Assembly: GCF_900637055.1 (NCBI RefSeq)
Contig: NZ_LR134338.1
Location: 2,304,001-2,368,000, forward strand
DNA: 64,000 bases
Direction of reading: 5' to 3'
Origin: Brevibacillus brevis
GTDB taxonomy: Bacteria > Bacillota > Bacilli > Brevibacillales > Brevibacillaceae
The notes below the pieces were generated by a model. The model was not told where the DNA came from. It saw only the letters and a program-made list of their open reading frames with translations, and did no database searches. Shown one piece after another: positions 43,219-51,988 of the stretch (position 1 is its first letter; every line of letters starts with the position of its first letter). Made by a program: the position numbers and the translations under genes.

Positions 43219-43235
43219 GGCAAAGCTTACCCAAA

Positions 43236-43613
43236 TCATTTGTCGTACTGACGGAGCCTTTCGTGGGCAAGCATAATATCCATTTCTAGCTGAAATAGCA
43301 TGTGCAGATTGCTTGAAGGAAGAGTAACTCTGCGTGCCGCGTGGTAGAGAAGTGGCTTGTTTTGTTTGACGACCGTCATGATTTCAACAACCGGAGGAAC
43401 GACTTGCTTAATTCTTAGTAGGCTTTGCAAATAGCGAAGAAAAGTTTGAATAGTAGCCTGGTCATCCTTATTCGGTACCGTTTCAATCAAAGCGAAAAAG
43501 TCTCGGACGATGATACGCTTCGTCTCCTGAGGCTCCACTATGGTTGTACGATTCACTTGATCCACCTCACGGGAAAGAGTAACAGCTTCTTTTCTTTTCC
43601 CGCGAAATGACAA
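43236..43613 (-). CDS. Hypothetical protein (125 aa)
   Basis: Family not recognised. The TTG start at 43613 is preceded by AAAGG. The product is a soluble alpha-helical protein with a polar N-terminus (RGKRKEAVTLSREVDQVN), a middle region (RIIVRDFFALIETVPNKDD, TFLRYLQSLLRIKQVVPP) and a helical end (LFQLEMDIMLAHERLRQYDK). It is convergent with the aminopeptidase gene, 17 bases apart. Codon use looks like its neighbours. Confidence 0.65.
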   Translation of the reverse strand: MSFRGKRKEAVTLSREVDQVNRTTIVEPQETKRIIVRDFFALIETVPNKDDQATIQTFLRYLQSLLRIKQVVPPVVEIMTVVKQNKPLLYHAARRVTLPSSNLHMLFQLEMDIMLAHERLRQYDK

Positions 43614-43634
43614 ATGATAAACCTTTTGTTCGAT

Positions 43635-43672
43635 AAAAAGTCTTTGGCATGTGCATGTGCCAAAGACTTTTC
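43635..43672 (-). terminator. Terminator of the bpsAB operon
   Basis: AAAGTCTTTGGCA pairs with TGCCAAAGACTTT around TGTGCATG-type loop bases. Read on the minus strand it ends in TTTTT just after the bpsB stop. Confidence 0.8.
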
Positions 43673-43676
43673 GTTT

Positions 43677-44204
43677 TTATGACTCGCTATGACCATCGTA
43701 GACGCTTGCTTCTTCCAAGGGAATCCGTATGCGCAGGAGCAGCCAGGCATTCAAAAGAGAAAACGTCAGGGCAGTTGCCACAGCGGAAAATGTAAGAGGG
43801 AGTAGGAGCAGCTCAAGCGATACGACCAAGTAGTTGGGGTGACGAATGAAGCGATAAGGACCTCGCTTGATCGGAGCCTCGCCCGGGAGTATGAAGATGC
43901 GGGTATTCCACCGTTTGCCCAAACTGTGAATACACCAGTAACGAAGCCCTTGCGCGATCAAAAACAGGCTGAATGGAACCGCCCACCAAGAGGGCAGAAC
44001 CACGGCGCTGTCTTTTCCCACCACTTCGAAAATAAGCGAGAGAAAAAAGAGAAGATGAAGCAGGACGATATATTTGTAATAACTCGCCCCAACCTCGTAG
44101 CCTCCTTTTGAGCGGATATAGCGGGCATTCCTCACGGCAATGAGAAGCTCGACCAGTCGCTGCAACACGACTGCAGCCATGACGAATCCAAAGAAGAGCA
44201 ACAT
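43677..44204 (-). CDS. bpsB: BpsB-like isoprenylcysteine-methyltransferase-family O-methyltransferase
   Basis: Integral membrane methyltransferase of 175 residues. Four or five spans are followed by the S-adenosylmethionine-binding ICMT motif PYRFIRHPNYLVVSLELLLLPL near residues 123-145. In B. subtilis BpsB (YpbQ) methylates the alkylpyrones made by BpsA. The gene starts 2 bases after the bpsA stop, so the same pathway is very likely here. Its product should be membrane-located alkylpyrone methyl ethers. Confidence 0.87.
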   Translation of the reverse strand: MLLFFGFVMAAVVLQRLVELLIAVRNARYIRSKGGYEVGASYYKYIVLLHLLFFLSLIFEVVGKDSAVVLPSWWAVPFSLFLIAQGLRYWCIHSLGKRWNTRIFILPGEAPIKRGPYRFIRHPNYLVVSLELLLLPLTFSAVATALTFSLLNAWLLLRIRIPLEEASVYDGHSES

Positions 44205-44206
44205 GA

Positions 44207-45271
44207 CTATTTCGCCTCCAGAAGTAAGAGCTCCGAGCTAAATCCAGGTCCAAGCGCAGCGACCAAACCGCGATCTCCTGGCTCCCACGCCTTCTCCATG
44301 CTTTTTTCCAAGACGAACAGAACCGTAGGGGAGGACATGTTTCCAAAATTGGTTAGGACATCTTCAGAAAAACGAGTGGCTTCTGTGCCAATGCCCAAAG
44401 ACCGCTGGTAAGCCGTTAATACCTTGGCTCCCCCTGGATGGAAAATGAAATGACGCAGATGATCAATAGACACCCCATGCGGTGACAAAAAGCTCTCGAC
44501 GTTTTCTCGCATCGAAGAACGAATGAGAGTAGGGATGTCGCGGGAGAAAATGACTTTTAGCCCCGGATCGGTCAATTCCCATCCCATGACATCTACAGTG
44601 TCCGGCCAAGTTGTCGTACGTGCATCGCAAAATTGAACCTTAGGTATGTCCGAAGAGGACAAGACTTGATCTCCTTCTATTAATACGGCTGCAGCTCCAT
44701 CTCCAAAGAGGCACGTTGCGACCAAATTGCTTTTGGACAAATCTTGTCGGATGAAGGTCAAGCCACACAGTTCTACGCTTACAAGCAATACGCGCCGCGT
44801 CGGATAAGCCTGGGTGTACTCACATGCACGCGACAAGCCCATGGCTCCCCCGGCACAGCCCAGGCCCCACAACGGGACACGGGTTGCTTGCGAACGGAGT
44901 CCTAAACGGTGTATCAAGCGGGAATCAAGGCTCGGGGTCGCAATGCCGGTGCTTGATACAAACATCAGACAATCGATAGATGACGGCTCGACACCAGCCT
45001 TCATCAAACACTTTCGGGCTGCTTCCTCTGCCAAGGCTTCCGCATGTTCGATATACAATTGATTTTTCTCTGCAAACGGACGATCCTCCAAAAACCAATC
45101 CATTGGCATACTGAAATGTCGCTTCTGAATGTGACTGTGTGCAAATACGTGTAACAACCGGTCTATGTCAGGAAAAGCATCTTGAAAAAATAGGCGTGCC
45201 AGCCTCATGGAATCTTCTTGTGTAATCTCGTGGGAAGGTACTGCTGTAGCCACTGCTTCAATACGGGGCAT
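44207..45271 (-). CDS. bpsA: Type III polyketide synthase (BpsA-like, alkylpyrone synthase)
   Basis: Chalcone-synthase-fold enzyme of 354 residues that extends fatty acyl-CoA with malonyl-CoA to alkylpyrones. ATG 45271 (MPRIEAVATAVP) is preferred with GACGGGAG about 10 bases upstream; GTG 45283 abuts that site. The catalytic triad is visible: Cys in WGLGCAGGAMGLSRA near residue 138, His in FIFHPGGAKVL near 280, Asn in LTNFGNMSSPTVLFVLE near 312. It forms a two-gene operon with bpsB. An inverted repeat AATTGG-TT-CCAATT lies about 50 bases upstream. Confidence 0.9.
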   Translation of the reverse strand: MPRIEAVATAVPSHEITQEDSMRLARLFFQDAFPDIDRLLHVFAHSHIQKRHFSMPMDWFLEDRPFAEKNQLYIEHAEALAEEAARKCLMKAGVEPSSIDCLMFVSSTGIATPSLDSRLIHRLGLRSQATRVPLWGLGCAGGAMGLSRACEYTQAYPTRRVLLVSVELCGLTFIRQDLSKSNLVATCLFGDGAAAVLIEGDQVLSSSDIPKVQFCDARTTTWPDTVDVMGWELTDPGLKVIFSRDIPTLIRSSMRENVESFLSPHGVSIDHLRHFIFHPGGAKVLTAYQRSLGIGTEATRFSEDVLTNFGNMSSPTVLFVLEKSMEKAWEPGDRGLVAALGPGFSSELLLLEAK

Positions 45272-45321
45272 ACATTCATTCACTCCCGTCTATTTTTATT
45301 AGCCATTAGCTTATCCCTTCC

Positions 45322-45335
45322 AATTGGTTCCAATT
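45322..45335. promoter_or_regulatory. Inverted repeat upstream of bpsA (possible operator)
   Basis: AATTGG-TT-CCAATT, a perfect 6-bp inverted repeat 51-64 bases upstream of the bpsA start, in the promoter region. Confidence 0.4.
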
Positions 45336-45425
45336 CATGCTGCACCATGTCCTAGAAACCCGTCTGGTTGTCAGGATTTTTCCAAGATTCGTTTGAATGA
45401 ATAAGTGACAGTTTCGTGGTTTTGC

Positions 45426-45454
45426 TTGAACTTGCAAAAAAAGATAGGTAAAAT
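45426..45454 (+). promoter_or_regulatory. Sigma-A-type promoter of the GGDEF gene
   Basis: TTGAAC (45426-45431), 17-bp spacer, TAAAAT (45449-45454). The leader of about 95 bases holds an inverted repeat AGACCT/AGGTCT. Confidence 0.6.
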
Positions 45455-45556
45455 ATTCCTGATTATATGAAAAAAGACCTGATTTAGATTTTGGTAGATA
45501 GGTCTAAAGTATGAATCGAAAGAGGGTTACATCGGATAGATCGGGGGTAGTGTACT

Positions 45557-46243
45557 TTGGGCTCACGCTGGATTAGCTTGGGTGTGTCCTGTGTGATCAT
45601 CTCGGTTTGGCTGATCGGATACGGATTGCCGACGGATGAGAGTATGATTGTCTTTCTTTTACTTGTGGCTGTCATTCAGACGCTTGCTGCCTATCAAATA
45701 GGGAAGTATGTAGATCAGTTGCGGCAGATGGCTTATCACGATTCGCTTACAGGCGTTCTCGTCAATCGCAGATTTCTGGACAAGTTAGTCGAAGAAGTAG
45801 AGTTGGCAAAAAGCAATCATCAATCTGTTACTTTATTGTTTATTGATTTGGATAATTTCAAAATATTCAATGATTCATATGGTCATTTGGAAGGAGACCG
45901 ACTCCTTTGCCAATTTGCAAGACTTTTGCAAGCAAGTGTACGTAAACAAGATACGGTTGGAAGATGGGGTGGGGAAGAATTCGTCGTTTTGTTAACGCAA
46001 ACAGACACAAGAAGAGGACTGCAAATCGGGGAACGAATTCAAAATCAAGTGAGACATGCTCTTTCAGGTGTCACGGTCAGTATCGGAGTAGCCTCGTATC
46101 CACACCATGCTTCAACAGCGGAAGAGTTAGCGAAAAAAGCAGATATGCTTATGTATGAAGCGAAAAAAAGGAAAGATTGCATGATGGTCGCTTCGAATGA
46201 AAAGATAAATATTGGCAAGACTAACACTCGTCATCTCTCTTGA
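45557..46243 (+). CDS. Membrane-bound GGDEF diguanylate cyclase
   Basis: A 228-residue protein with two short N-terminal spans (ISLGVSCVIISVWLIGYGL and IVFLLLVAVIQTLAAY). A GGDEF domain from about residue 58 (MAYHDSLTGVLVNRRFLD) continues with LLFIDLDNFKIFNDSYGHLEGD (metal Asp) and the active-site motif RWGGEEFVVLL near residue 137. The GGEEF form is catalytically competent, so it should make cyclic di-GMP. No upstream RxxD inhibitory site is obvious. TTG start with GGGGGT upstream. A promoter lies at 45426-45454. Confidence 0.88.
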   Translation: MGSRWISLGVSCVIISVWLIGYGLPTDESMIVFLLLVAVIQTLAAYQIGKYVDQLRQMAYHDSLTGVLVNRRFLDKLVEEVELAKSNHQSVTLLFIDLDNFKIFNDSYGHLEGDRLLCQFARLLQASVRKQDTVGRWGGEEFVVLLTQTDTRRGLQIGERIQNQVRHALSGVTVSIGVASYPHHASTAEELAKKADMLMYEAKKRKDCMMVASNEKINIGKTNTRHLS

Positions 46244-46259
46244 CACGGGTGTTTTTTTT
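46223..46259 (+). terminator. Terminator after the GGDEF gene
   Basis: AACACTCGTCA pairs imperfectly with TGACACGGGTGTT, followed by eight T; the hairpin overlaps the last codons. Confidence 0.65.
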
Positions 46260-46331
46260 ATTGTAAAGAGCCTTTACAAAAACTTAATAATTCCTTAAAG
46301 AAAAATATACACACTTGACCTTGATTTTAAA

Positions 46332-46360
46332 TTTACGGAAACAATAACTTTCGATATAAT
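46332..46360 (+). promoter_or_regulatory. Promoter of the DUF47-pit operon
   Basis: TTTACG (46332-46337), 17-bp spacer, TATAAT (46355-46360). No clear tandem PhoP box (TTAACA repeats) is seen in the upstream AT-rich sequence. Confidence 0.6.
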
Positions 46361-46401
46361 CACTTAGGTGTCATTTAATCAAAGGAGTGAAGAAGTCCCG
46401 T

Positions 46402-47019
46402 ATGTTGAAATCAAACAAGTATATCTTCTTTGATCTGTTCGAGCAGCAGATTGCCACTGTGCACAAAGGAACGCATCTTTTCTATGAAATGATAGGAAAC
46501 TATCAAGATCTAGAAACAAAGGTTAAGGCAATCAAGGCTGTCGAGAAAGAAGGAGACGAAATCGTTCGTCGCATTATGAACGAGTTGAACTCTACTTTTA
46601 TCACTCCGCTTGAGCGTGAAGACATTCACCAACTCGCTCATACGATGGACTCGATGATCGACTACATTGACGGTGTCGCTGATCGTATGTATTTGTATCA
46701 AGTGACTCAACCAGATCCGCGTGTACTGGCACAAGCCAATATTTTGGTGAAATGCTCGGCTAAGCTGATCGAGCTGATTCGCACACTGCGCAAGCTGGAT
46801 CATAAAGTCGTTACACAAATCGCTGGGGAAATCAAAGATTTGGAGCATGAATCTGACTCCAACTACCGCAAAATGGTATCTGATTTGTTGAATTCTCCTG
46901 ATACCAACCCAATGGAAGCGATCAAACTCAAAGAGATTTACGATAAGCTCGAAGACTGTGCTGACTTCGCTGAGGACGTCTCCAACCTGGTAGAAGGGAT
47001 CGTGTTAAAGAATGCCTGA
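46402..47019 (+). CDS. DUF47 (PhoU-like, YkaA-type) phosphate transport accessory protein
   Basis: All-helical cytoplasmic protein of 205 residues in the DUF47/YkaA family, distant to PhoU, encoded with low-affinity phosphate permeases and thought to regulate them. ATG 46402 (MLKSNKYIFFDLFEQQ) is favoured; GTG 46387 overlaps AAAGGAG and is unlikely to be used, though 14 bases from that site to 46402 is long. Conserved stretches are EKEGDEIVRRIMNELNSTFITPLEREDIHQLAHTMD (cut here from one segment: EGDEIVRRI, TFITPLEREDI) and a C-terminal YDKLEDCADFAEDVSNLVE. It overlaps pit by 8 bases. Confidence 0.88.
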   Translation: MLKSNKYIFFDLFEQQIATVHKGTHLFYEMIGNYQDLETKVKAIKAVEKEGDEIVRRIMNELNSTFITPLEREDIHQLAHTMDSMIDYIDGVADRMYLYQVTQPDPRVLAQANILVKCSAKLIELIRTLRKLDHKVVTQIAGEIKDLEHESDSNYRKMVSDLLNSPDTNPMEAIKLKEIYDKLEDCADFAEDVSNLVEGIVLKNA

Positions 47020-48031
47020 TCTTTCGCCAGAGGTGATTATTCTCGTACTCGTCGTCATCATGGCGCTAGCTTTTGACTTTATCAATGGTTTTCACGATAC
47101 GGCGAACGCGATTGCGACCTCTGTTTCGACGCGTGCATTAAGTCCGAAAACCGCGATTATTATTGCATCCTTGTGTAACTTGATTGGTGCACTCTCGTAT
47201 ACAGGTGTAGCGAAGACAATCGGGGGAGGCATTACCGATCCATTCAAGCTGGAAAATGGATTGGTCGTCGTTTTGGCTGCATTGACATCTGCGATTTTAT
47301 GGAACCTAATCACCTGGTGGTTCGGAATTCCTAGTTCGTCCTCGCACGCGATTATCGGCGGCGTCGCAGGTGCTGCTTTTGGTGCCGCAGGAAGTGGTGC
47401 CATTAACTGGTCAGGATTCATTAGCATTATCCAAGCGTTGATCGTATCACCGCTTGTTGCCTTTGCTGTTGGTTTTGTCGTGATCAAGCTTGTGTCTTGG
47501 CTTGTTCGTAACTCAGCGTACCACAAAACCAATCGAGGCTTCCGTTCGATGCAAGTTGTATCAGCGGCTTGGCAGGCCTTCAGCCATGGAGCCAACGATG
47601 CGCAAAAAACAATGGGCGTAATCACCCTTGCTCTGATTTCTGGAGGATTCTTGATACAAGAACCGGGCGAATTCACCATTCCACTGTGGGTAAAACTTTC
47701 AGCTGCTATTGCAATGGCTTTAGGTACAGCCTTTGGTGGATGGCGTATCATCAAGACCTTGGGTGGTAAGATTATGAAAATCAAGCCAATTTCCGGTTTC
47801 TCAGCAGACCTGTCTTCTGCCTTGATTATCACAATCTTTACAGCTTTGAAACTGCCGGTGAGCACAACGCATGTGATCACATCCGCCATTTTGGGGGTTG
47901 GGGCATCGCAAAAGCTGAACGCAGTAAAATGGGGCGTGGCTGGCCGAATTTTGGTCACTTGGGTCATTACCCTTCCGATTACCGGACTTTTGGCTGCTGC
48001 ATGCTACGTCGTGTTTGACGTATTCCTGTAG
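47012..48031 (+). CDS. pit: PiT family inorganic phosphate transporter
   Basis: Low-affinity phosphate permease of 339 residues with about ten spans. The two PiT signature repeats are ALAFDFINGFHDTANAIATS near residue 20 and AFSHGANDAQKTMGVI near residue 190. Each holds the sodium- or metal-phosphate binding Asn and Asp. GIPSSSSHAIIGG and LPVSTTHVITSAILG are the paired helical hairpins. It is translationally coupled to the DUF47 gene, as in B. subtilis ykaA-pit. Confidence 0.92.
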   Translation: MPDLSPEVIILVLVVIMALAFDFINGFHDTANAIATSVSTRALSPKTAIIIASLCNLIGALSYTGVAKTIGGGITDPFKLENGLVVVLAALTSAILWNLITWWFGIPSSSSHAIIGGVAGAAFGAAGSGAINWSGFISIIQALIVSPLVAFAVGFVVIKLVSWLVRNSAYHKTNRGFRSMQVVSAAWQAFSHGANDAQKTMGVITLALISGGFLIQEPGEFTIPLWVKLSAAIAMALGTAFGGWRIIKTLGGKIMKIKPISGFSADLSSALIITIFTALKLPVSTTHVITSAILGVGASQKLNAVKWGVAGRILVTWVITLPITGLLAAACYVVFDVFL

Positions 48032-48058
48032 AGCTACATCTTTATACAACAGATAACA

Positions 48059-48098
48059 GACACCTTTCCGTGGAGAGTACGCGGGAAGGTGTCTTTTT
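48059..48098 (+). terminator. Terminator after pit
   Basis: GACACCTTTCCG pairs with CGGGAAGGTGTC (one mismatch), followed by TTTTT. Confidence 0.75.
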
Positions 48099-48100
48099 CA

Positions 48101-48340
48101 TTAACTTGATCCAGTTAAACGCTCCCATAAGCCTGGCTTGGGCTTAATTTGCACGAGGCGTACGGCAGAGAATGGGATATAGTCCAACGAACCATCCCGC
48201 TCTTCAATTAAAATGCCATTGGGGCTGTAATCATACAACTTGCCTTCTGCAAATGCGGATAATCCTTGTCCGATCATATCAGGAGCAAAATGAATACGTA
48301 CATGGCGATCGAGATACTCTTCCAAAATTCCATCATCCAT
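48101..48340 (-). CDS. Small protein of unknown function (79 aa)
   Basis: AAAGGAGGGG lies before the ATG. The product looks like a small beta-barrel (HVRIHFAPDMIGQG, GKLYDYSPNGILIEERDGS, LDYIPFSAVRLVQIK), with spacing reminiscent of Sm-like or SH3-like folds that bind nucleic acid or peptides. It is convergent with pit. Not recognised as a named family; similarity to an Sm fold is inference only. Confidence 0.7.
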   Translation of the reverse strand: MDDGILEEYLDRHVRIHFAPDMIGQGLSAFAEGKLYDYSPNGILIEERDGSLDYIPFSAVRLVQIKPKPGLWERLTGSS

Positions 48341-48465
48341 CTGATTCCCCTCCTTTTTTCAGTCTATCTCCTAGTTATTGCCTGCATTGCGACAATTCAG
48401 ACAAGGCAAAGAAAAAACCACCCAGTCGGACTGACCTGAGTGGCAATGGATATGGCATGTTGACG

Positions 48466-49263
48466 TTATTCGATCGAGTTTTGGGAATGTCTTGCCTGCT
48501 TGCTTTTGCGTGCAAACACGAGCATCAAGATGACACCGGCAGCAATTAAGCACAGACTGACTAATTGAGCGACACGCAGAGTATCGGCTATCAACAAACT
48601 GTCTGTACGCATGCCCTCAATGAAGAAGCGTCCAATCGAATACAGGATCATGTAGCTGAACAATATCTGTCCATCGAATTTTTTGAATCGGTACAGCATG
48701 AGCATGAGAATGCCGAAAACGACAAGGTTCCATATCGATTCATACAAGAATGTAGGATGGTAATATTGTCCGCCGATAAACATTTGCTCGCGGATGAATG
48801 CGGGGAACTTTTCCATGAATTCGGCAGAAACAACATCACCATGTGCTTCCTGGTTGATAAAGTTACCCCACCGTCCGATGGCTTGACCCAAAATAACACT
48901 CGGCATAAAAATGTCAGCCAAACGAAGGAACGGCAGATTATGTTTTCGAATATACCAGCTTCCTGCCAGAACACCACCGATTAATCCACCGTGAATAGCC
49001 AAGCCGCCTTGCCATACTGCGAAGATGTCCAGTGGATTGTCTTTGTACTGCTCCCATTCAAACGTAACATAATACAATCTTGCACAAACGATGGCTGCAG
49101 GAATGATCAGAACCACCATGTTCAAGACGTGATCAGGATCAATGCTAGAACGTTTGGAATTGTAGCGCGCGAGATAAGTACCCAAGAAAAACGCCAGCCC
49201 CATAATAATGCCATACCAGTGAATCTTTAAGGGGCCGATTGCAATTGCGATCGGATCAATCAT
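48466..49263 (-). CDS. lgt: Prolipoprotein diacylglyceryl transferase
   Basis: Membrane enzyme of 265 residues that attaches diacylglycerol from phosphatidylglycerol to lipobox cysteines, the first step for the several lipoproteins encoded in this window. ATG 49263 (MIDPIAIAIGPLKIHWYG) has AAGGAGG 7 bases upstream. About seven spans are seen. The HGGLIGG motif (essential His) lies near residue 92 and the Lgt signature GRWGNFINQEAHG near 130. A conserved FLYESIWNLV and GRFFIEGMRTDSL follow. Confidence 0.93.
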   Translation of the reverse strand: MIDPIAIAIGPLKIHWYGIIMGLAFFLGTYLARYNSKRSSIDPDHVLNMVVLIIPAAIVCARLYYVTFEWEQYKDNPLDIFAVWQGGLAIHGGLIGGVLAGSWYIRKHNLPFLRLADIFMPSVILGQAIGRWGNFINQEAHGDVVSAEFMEKFPAFIREQMFIGGQYYHPTFLYESIWNLVVFGILMLMLYRFKKFDGQILFSYMILYSIGRFFIEGMRTDSLLIADTLRVAQLVSLCLIAAGVILMLVFARKSKQARHSQNSIE

Positions 49264-49336
49264 GAATGTGCCTCCTTGCCTCAAAACATCTGTGCCAAGT
49301 ATAGCACAAATAGACTGCTGGATTCCAACTAATGGC

Positions 49337-50251
49337 TTATTGGGACTGCAAAAAGCCGAGGATGGCATCAAGGGAGGCTCGTTTCGTCGGAGCAGATATA
49401 GATGAGAATAAATCTCCGAATGTTTGCAGCCGTTCGGGCACCGTATAAACAGTGAAGTCTGTGGGATGACAATGGGGAACCTCTTCCCACAGGAGTGGCG
49501 TTGATACGGTTGCCTGTTCTTTTGCACGGGTTGAATAAGGGGCTGGCAGTGTCTTTCCCCGCCAGTGTTGCAAATAGTCAATGTACAGCTTATCACCCCG
49601 ATTCTTCACTAAGCGCTCAATGGTTAATAGCGAGGGATGCTTGCTGACCAAATAGGATGCGATAAAATGTCCGACCTGGCGCGTCTGTTCAAACGTATAG
49701 CGAAGTTCGATCGGGACGTATACTTGCAAGCCGCTGGAACCAGATGTCTTGACCCATGAAGGGAGCTGTAATTCATCGAGCAGCTGTTTCAACAAGAGGG
49801 CAGACTCTATCACAACAGCAAAATCATCTGTGGAAGGGTCGAGATCAAAAACGAGCTCTGTCGGAGTCTCATCCTTGGCGAGGTGAAAGGAGACGTGCCA
49901 CTCCAATGCTGCTTGATTCGCCATCCACACGAGTGTCGCCCGGTCATTGCACAGTACGTATCGAACATTTTCCCATGTATGCGTTTGTATCCAGTCGGGC
50001 GCATAGTCAGGAGCGTTTTTTTGATAGAAGTGCTTGTCACCGATTCCGTGAGGGTAGCGAATGACGGTTAAGAGCCGATCCTTGCTATACCGTAGGAGTG
50101 GGGCTGCGACAATCAGCAAGTAGCGCAAGTAATCTAGCTTGGTTACCTTGGCTTGTGGCCATAGAGGCTTGTCAGGATTTGTAATGGACAATGTGTGATT
50201 ATCGATCGTCAGCTCGTACTCTTTTGTTGCAGGACGCAATGACGTTTTCAC
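49337..50251 (-). CDS. LigD-type NHEJ polymerase/primase (stand-alone)
   Basis: Archaeo-eukaryotic-primase-like polymerase of 304 residues, the polymerase part of LigD, which fills ends during Ku-dependent double-strand break repair. N-terminal features are ITNPDKPLWPQAKVTKLDYLRY and LLTVIRYPHGIGDKHFYQKNAP. The catalytic Asp pair is in ELVFDLDPSTDDF near residue 136. SGSSGLQVYVPI near 168 and YIDYLQ near 225 complete the site. B. subtilis has this domain fused behind a ligase; here it is separate. GTG start with AAGAAGG upstream. It is divergent from the germination operon. A paired ligase gene lies at 54.8-55.7 kb and Ku at 59.9-60.8 kb. Confidence 0.9.
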   Translation of the reverse strand: MKTSLRPATKEYELTIDNHTLSITNPDKPLWPQAKVTKLDYLRYLLIVAAPLLRYSKDRLLTVIRYPHGIGDKHFYQKNAPDYAPDWIQTHTWENVRYVLCNDRATLVWMANQAALEWHVSFHLAKDETPTELVFDLDPSTDDFAVVIESALLLKQLLDELQLPSWVKTSGSSGLQVYVPIELRYTFEQTRQVGHFIASYLVSKHPSLLTIERLVKNRGDKLYIDYLQHWRGKTLPAPYSTRAKEQATVSTPLLWEEVPHCHPTDFTVYTVPERLQTFGDLFSSISAPTKRASLDAILGFLQSQ

Positions 50252-50324
50252 CTTCTTTTGAAACGGTATAGGTGTTCCTACTATCTCCTATCCGCGTTTC
50301 TCTATGTAAAAGGAATAGCTCTTT

Positions 50325-50354
50325 GCATATATTTCCTGTCAATCAACCATAATA
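50325..50354 (+). promoter_or_regulatory. Sigma-G-type promoter of the germination operon
   Basis: GCATA (50325-50329), 18-bp spacer, CATAATA (50348-50354). This fits the forespore sigma-G consensus (gnATR, 17-18 bp, cATnnTA). It lies 30 bases before the chosen GerA start and agrees with forespore expression of germinant receptor genes. Confidence 0.7.
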
Positions 50355-50383
50355 CGGGTAGTTTTCCAGTGGTTGGTGATGAA

Positions 50384-51988
50384 ATGAAATTCAAGAAGAA
50401 AGATAAAATGAAAGAACTGATTGAGACAATGAATTCCTGCAGCTTGATTGAGCTGGAGGGTATACCGATTTCGCCTCGATTGGGAGAGAACATTGATCTG
50501 TTGAAAAAAATGTTCGCTGATTGCTCCGATTTTGTCATACGAGAATTCCGTCAAAAAAACAGTGTTCGTGCGATAGCTGTTTTCGTAGATGGGCTGATTG
50601 ATACCAAAGAGGTCAATTCTGCACTGAAATCGTTAATGGTGCTGGAAGACGGCGATGAAGATATAAAGGTGATAGAAGAGGCACTATTGCCCGTTTCTCA
50701 GATGGGAAGAGTAGATGATTATAAAAAGCTGCTACAGGCTGTGCTTTCAGGTGATACGGGCATTCTCGTAGAGGGAAATACAGAAGCACTGACGCTCGGC
50801 ATTCGTGGAGCAGAAAAACGCTCCGTCAACGAACCAGAAGGAGAAGCGGTCGTACGGGGGCCACGTGAGGGTTTTATCGAAAATATTCGCACGAACACGT
50901 CGATGCTGCGGCGCAAATTGCGAACACCTCGATTGAAAATGAAGTCCTTGGTTGTTGGACGTGAGACGAACACCAATCTGGTGGTTGCCTTTCTTGATGG
51001 GATTGCTGATCCAGAGATCGTACAGGAGGTCACTGGTCGAATCAGCAAGATCAATATGGATGCTGTGCTGGAAAGCGGATATATCGAAGAAATGATCCAG
51101 GACAACACGTACTCGCCTTTCCCTCAGGTCATGTATTCAGAGCGCCCGGATACGGTTGCAGCGGCATTGTTGGAGGGGCGTGTCGCGATATTTGTGGATG
51201 GGACACCGATGGTTTTGATAGCGCCCGTTACGTTTTGGATGATGATGCAGGCAAGCGAGGATTATTACGAACGGTTTCAAATGGCCACCCTTGTTCGGCT
51301 GCTGCGCTACATATTCCTCATCATTTCGCTCATTACCCCTGCCTTGTATGTGGCTATTACAACGTATCACCAACAAATGCTGCCAACGACGCTCCTTTTG
51401 AGTATTGCGGCTGCTCGCGAGTCCATTCCTTTTCCTGCTATTGTGGAGGCTCTTATCATGGAAATTTCCTTTGAAGCCTTGCGAGAAGCGGGGATTCGTC
51501 TTCCGAAAACGGTGGGGCAAGCCGTCAGTATTTTAGGCGCACTGGTCGTTGGTCAGGCAGCCGTGCAGGCAGGGATTGTTTCTGCCCCCATGGTTATCGT
51601 CGTATCCTTGACAGGGATTGCCTCGTTTACCATCCCGCATTTTAATGCATCGATTTCACTGCGAATGCTGCGCTTTCCGATTATGATTGCGGCTTCGATC
51701 CTTGGCATCTATGGGATGCTGGTAGTGTTACTGCTAATCCTCGGTCATATGGCCAACCTGCGCTCTTTTGGTGTGCCTTATTTATCACCATTAGCACCAA
51801 TGTCGATCGGCGATCTCAGAGACGTACTGATGAGGGCTCCATGGTCGATGATGGAAAAACGCCCCAGCTTTTTAGGGGGGCAAAATGCAAGGCGCATGAA
51901 CGATGGTTATGCAAATTCAATTCAGCATAGAGGAGGGCAATCAGGAGTGACAGGCAACCGTCATTCGAACGAGGAGGGGCAATCGTGA
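50384..51988 (+). CDS. GerA/GerKA-type germinant receptor A subunit
   Basis: Spore inner-membrane germinant receptor subunit A, 534 residues. ATG 50384 (MKFKKKDKMKELIE) is used because the sigma-G-type promoter at 50325-50354 lies inside any longer frame; GGTGATG is the nearest ribosome site. A hydrophilic N-domain of about 300 residues shows the family's MKSLVVGRETNTNLVVAFLDGIAD and YSERPDTVAAALLEGRVAIFVDGTP motifs. Four to six C-terminal spans follow, with LLSIAAARESIPFPAIVEALIME and GQAVSILGALVVGQAAVQAGIVS. GTGA overlap links it to the C subunit. Confidence 0.92.
   Translation: MKFKKKDKMKELIETMNSCSLIELEGIPISPRLGENIDLLKKMFADCSDFVIREFRQKNSVRAIAVFVDGLIDTKEVNSALKSLMVLEDGDEDIKVIEEALLPVSQMGRVDDYKKLLQAVLSGDTGILVEGNTEALTLGIRGAEKRSVNEPEGEAVVRGPREGFIENIRTNTSMLRRKLRTPRLKMKSLVVGRETNTNLVVAFLDGIADPEIVQEVTGRISKINMDAVLESGYIEEMIQDNTYSPFPQVMYSERPDTVAAALLEGRVAIFVDGTPMVLIAPVTFWMMMQASEDYYERFQMATLVRLLRYIFLIISLITPALYVAITTYHQQMLPTTLLLSIAAARESIPFPAIVEALIMEISFEALREAGIRLPKTVGQAVSILGALVVGQAAVQAGIVSAPMVIVVSLTGIASFTIPHFNASISLRMLRFPIMIAASILGIYGMLVVLLLILGHMANLRSFGVPYLSPLAPMSIGDLRDVLMRAPWSMMEKRPSFLGGQNARRMNDGYANSIQHRGGQSGVTGNRHSNEEGQS

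Noticed and set aside
50258..50383. 42-codon N-terminal extension of the GerA subunit
   Set aside because: Contains the sigma-G-type promoter and is not like the family's N-terminus.
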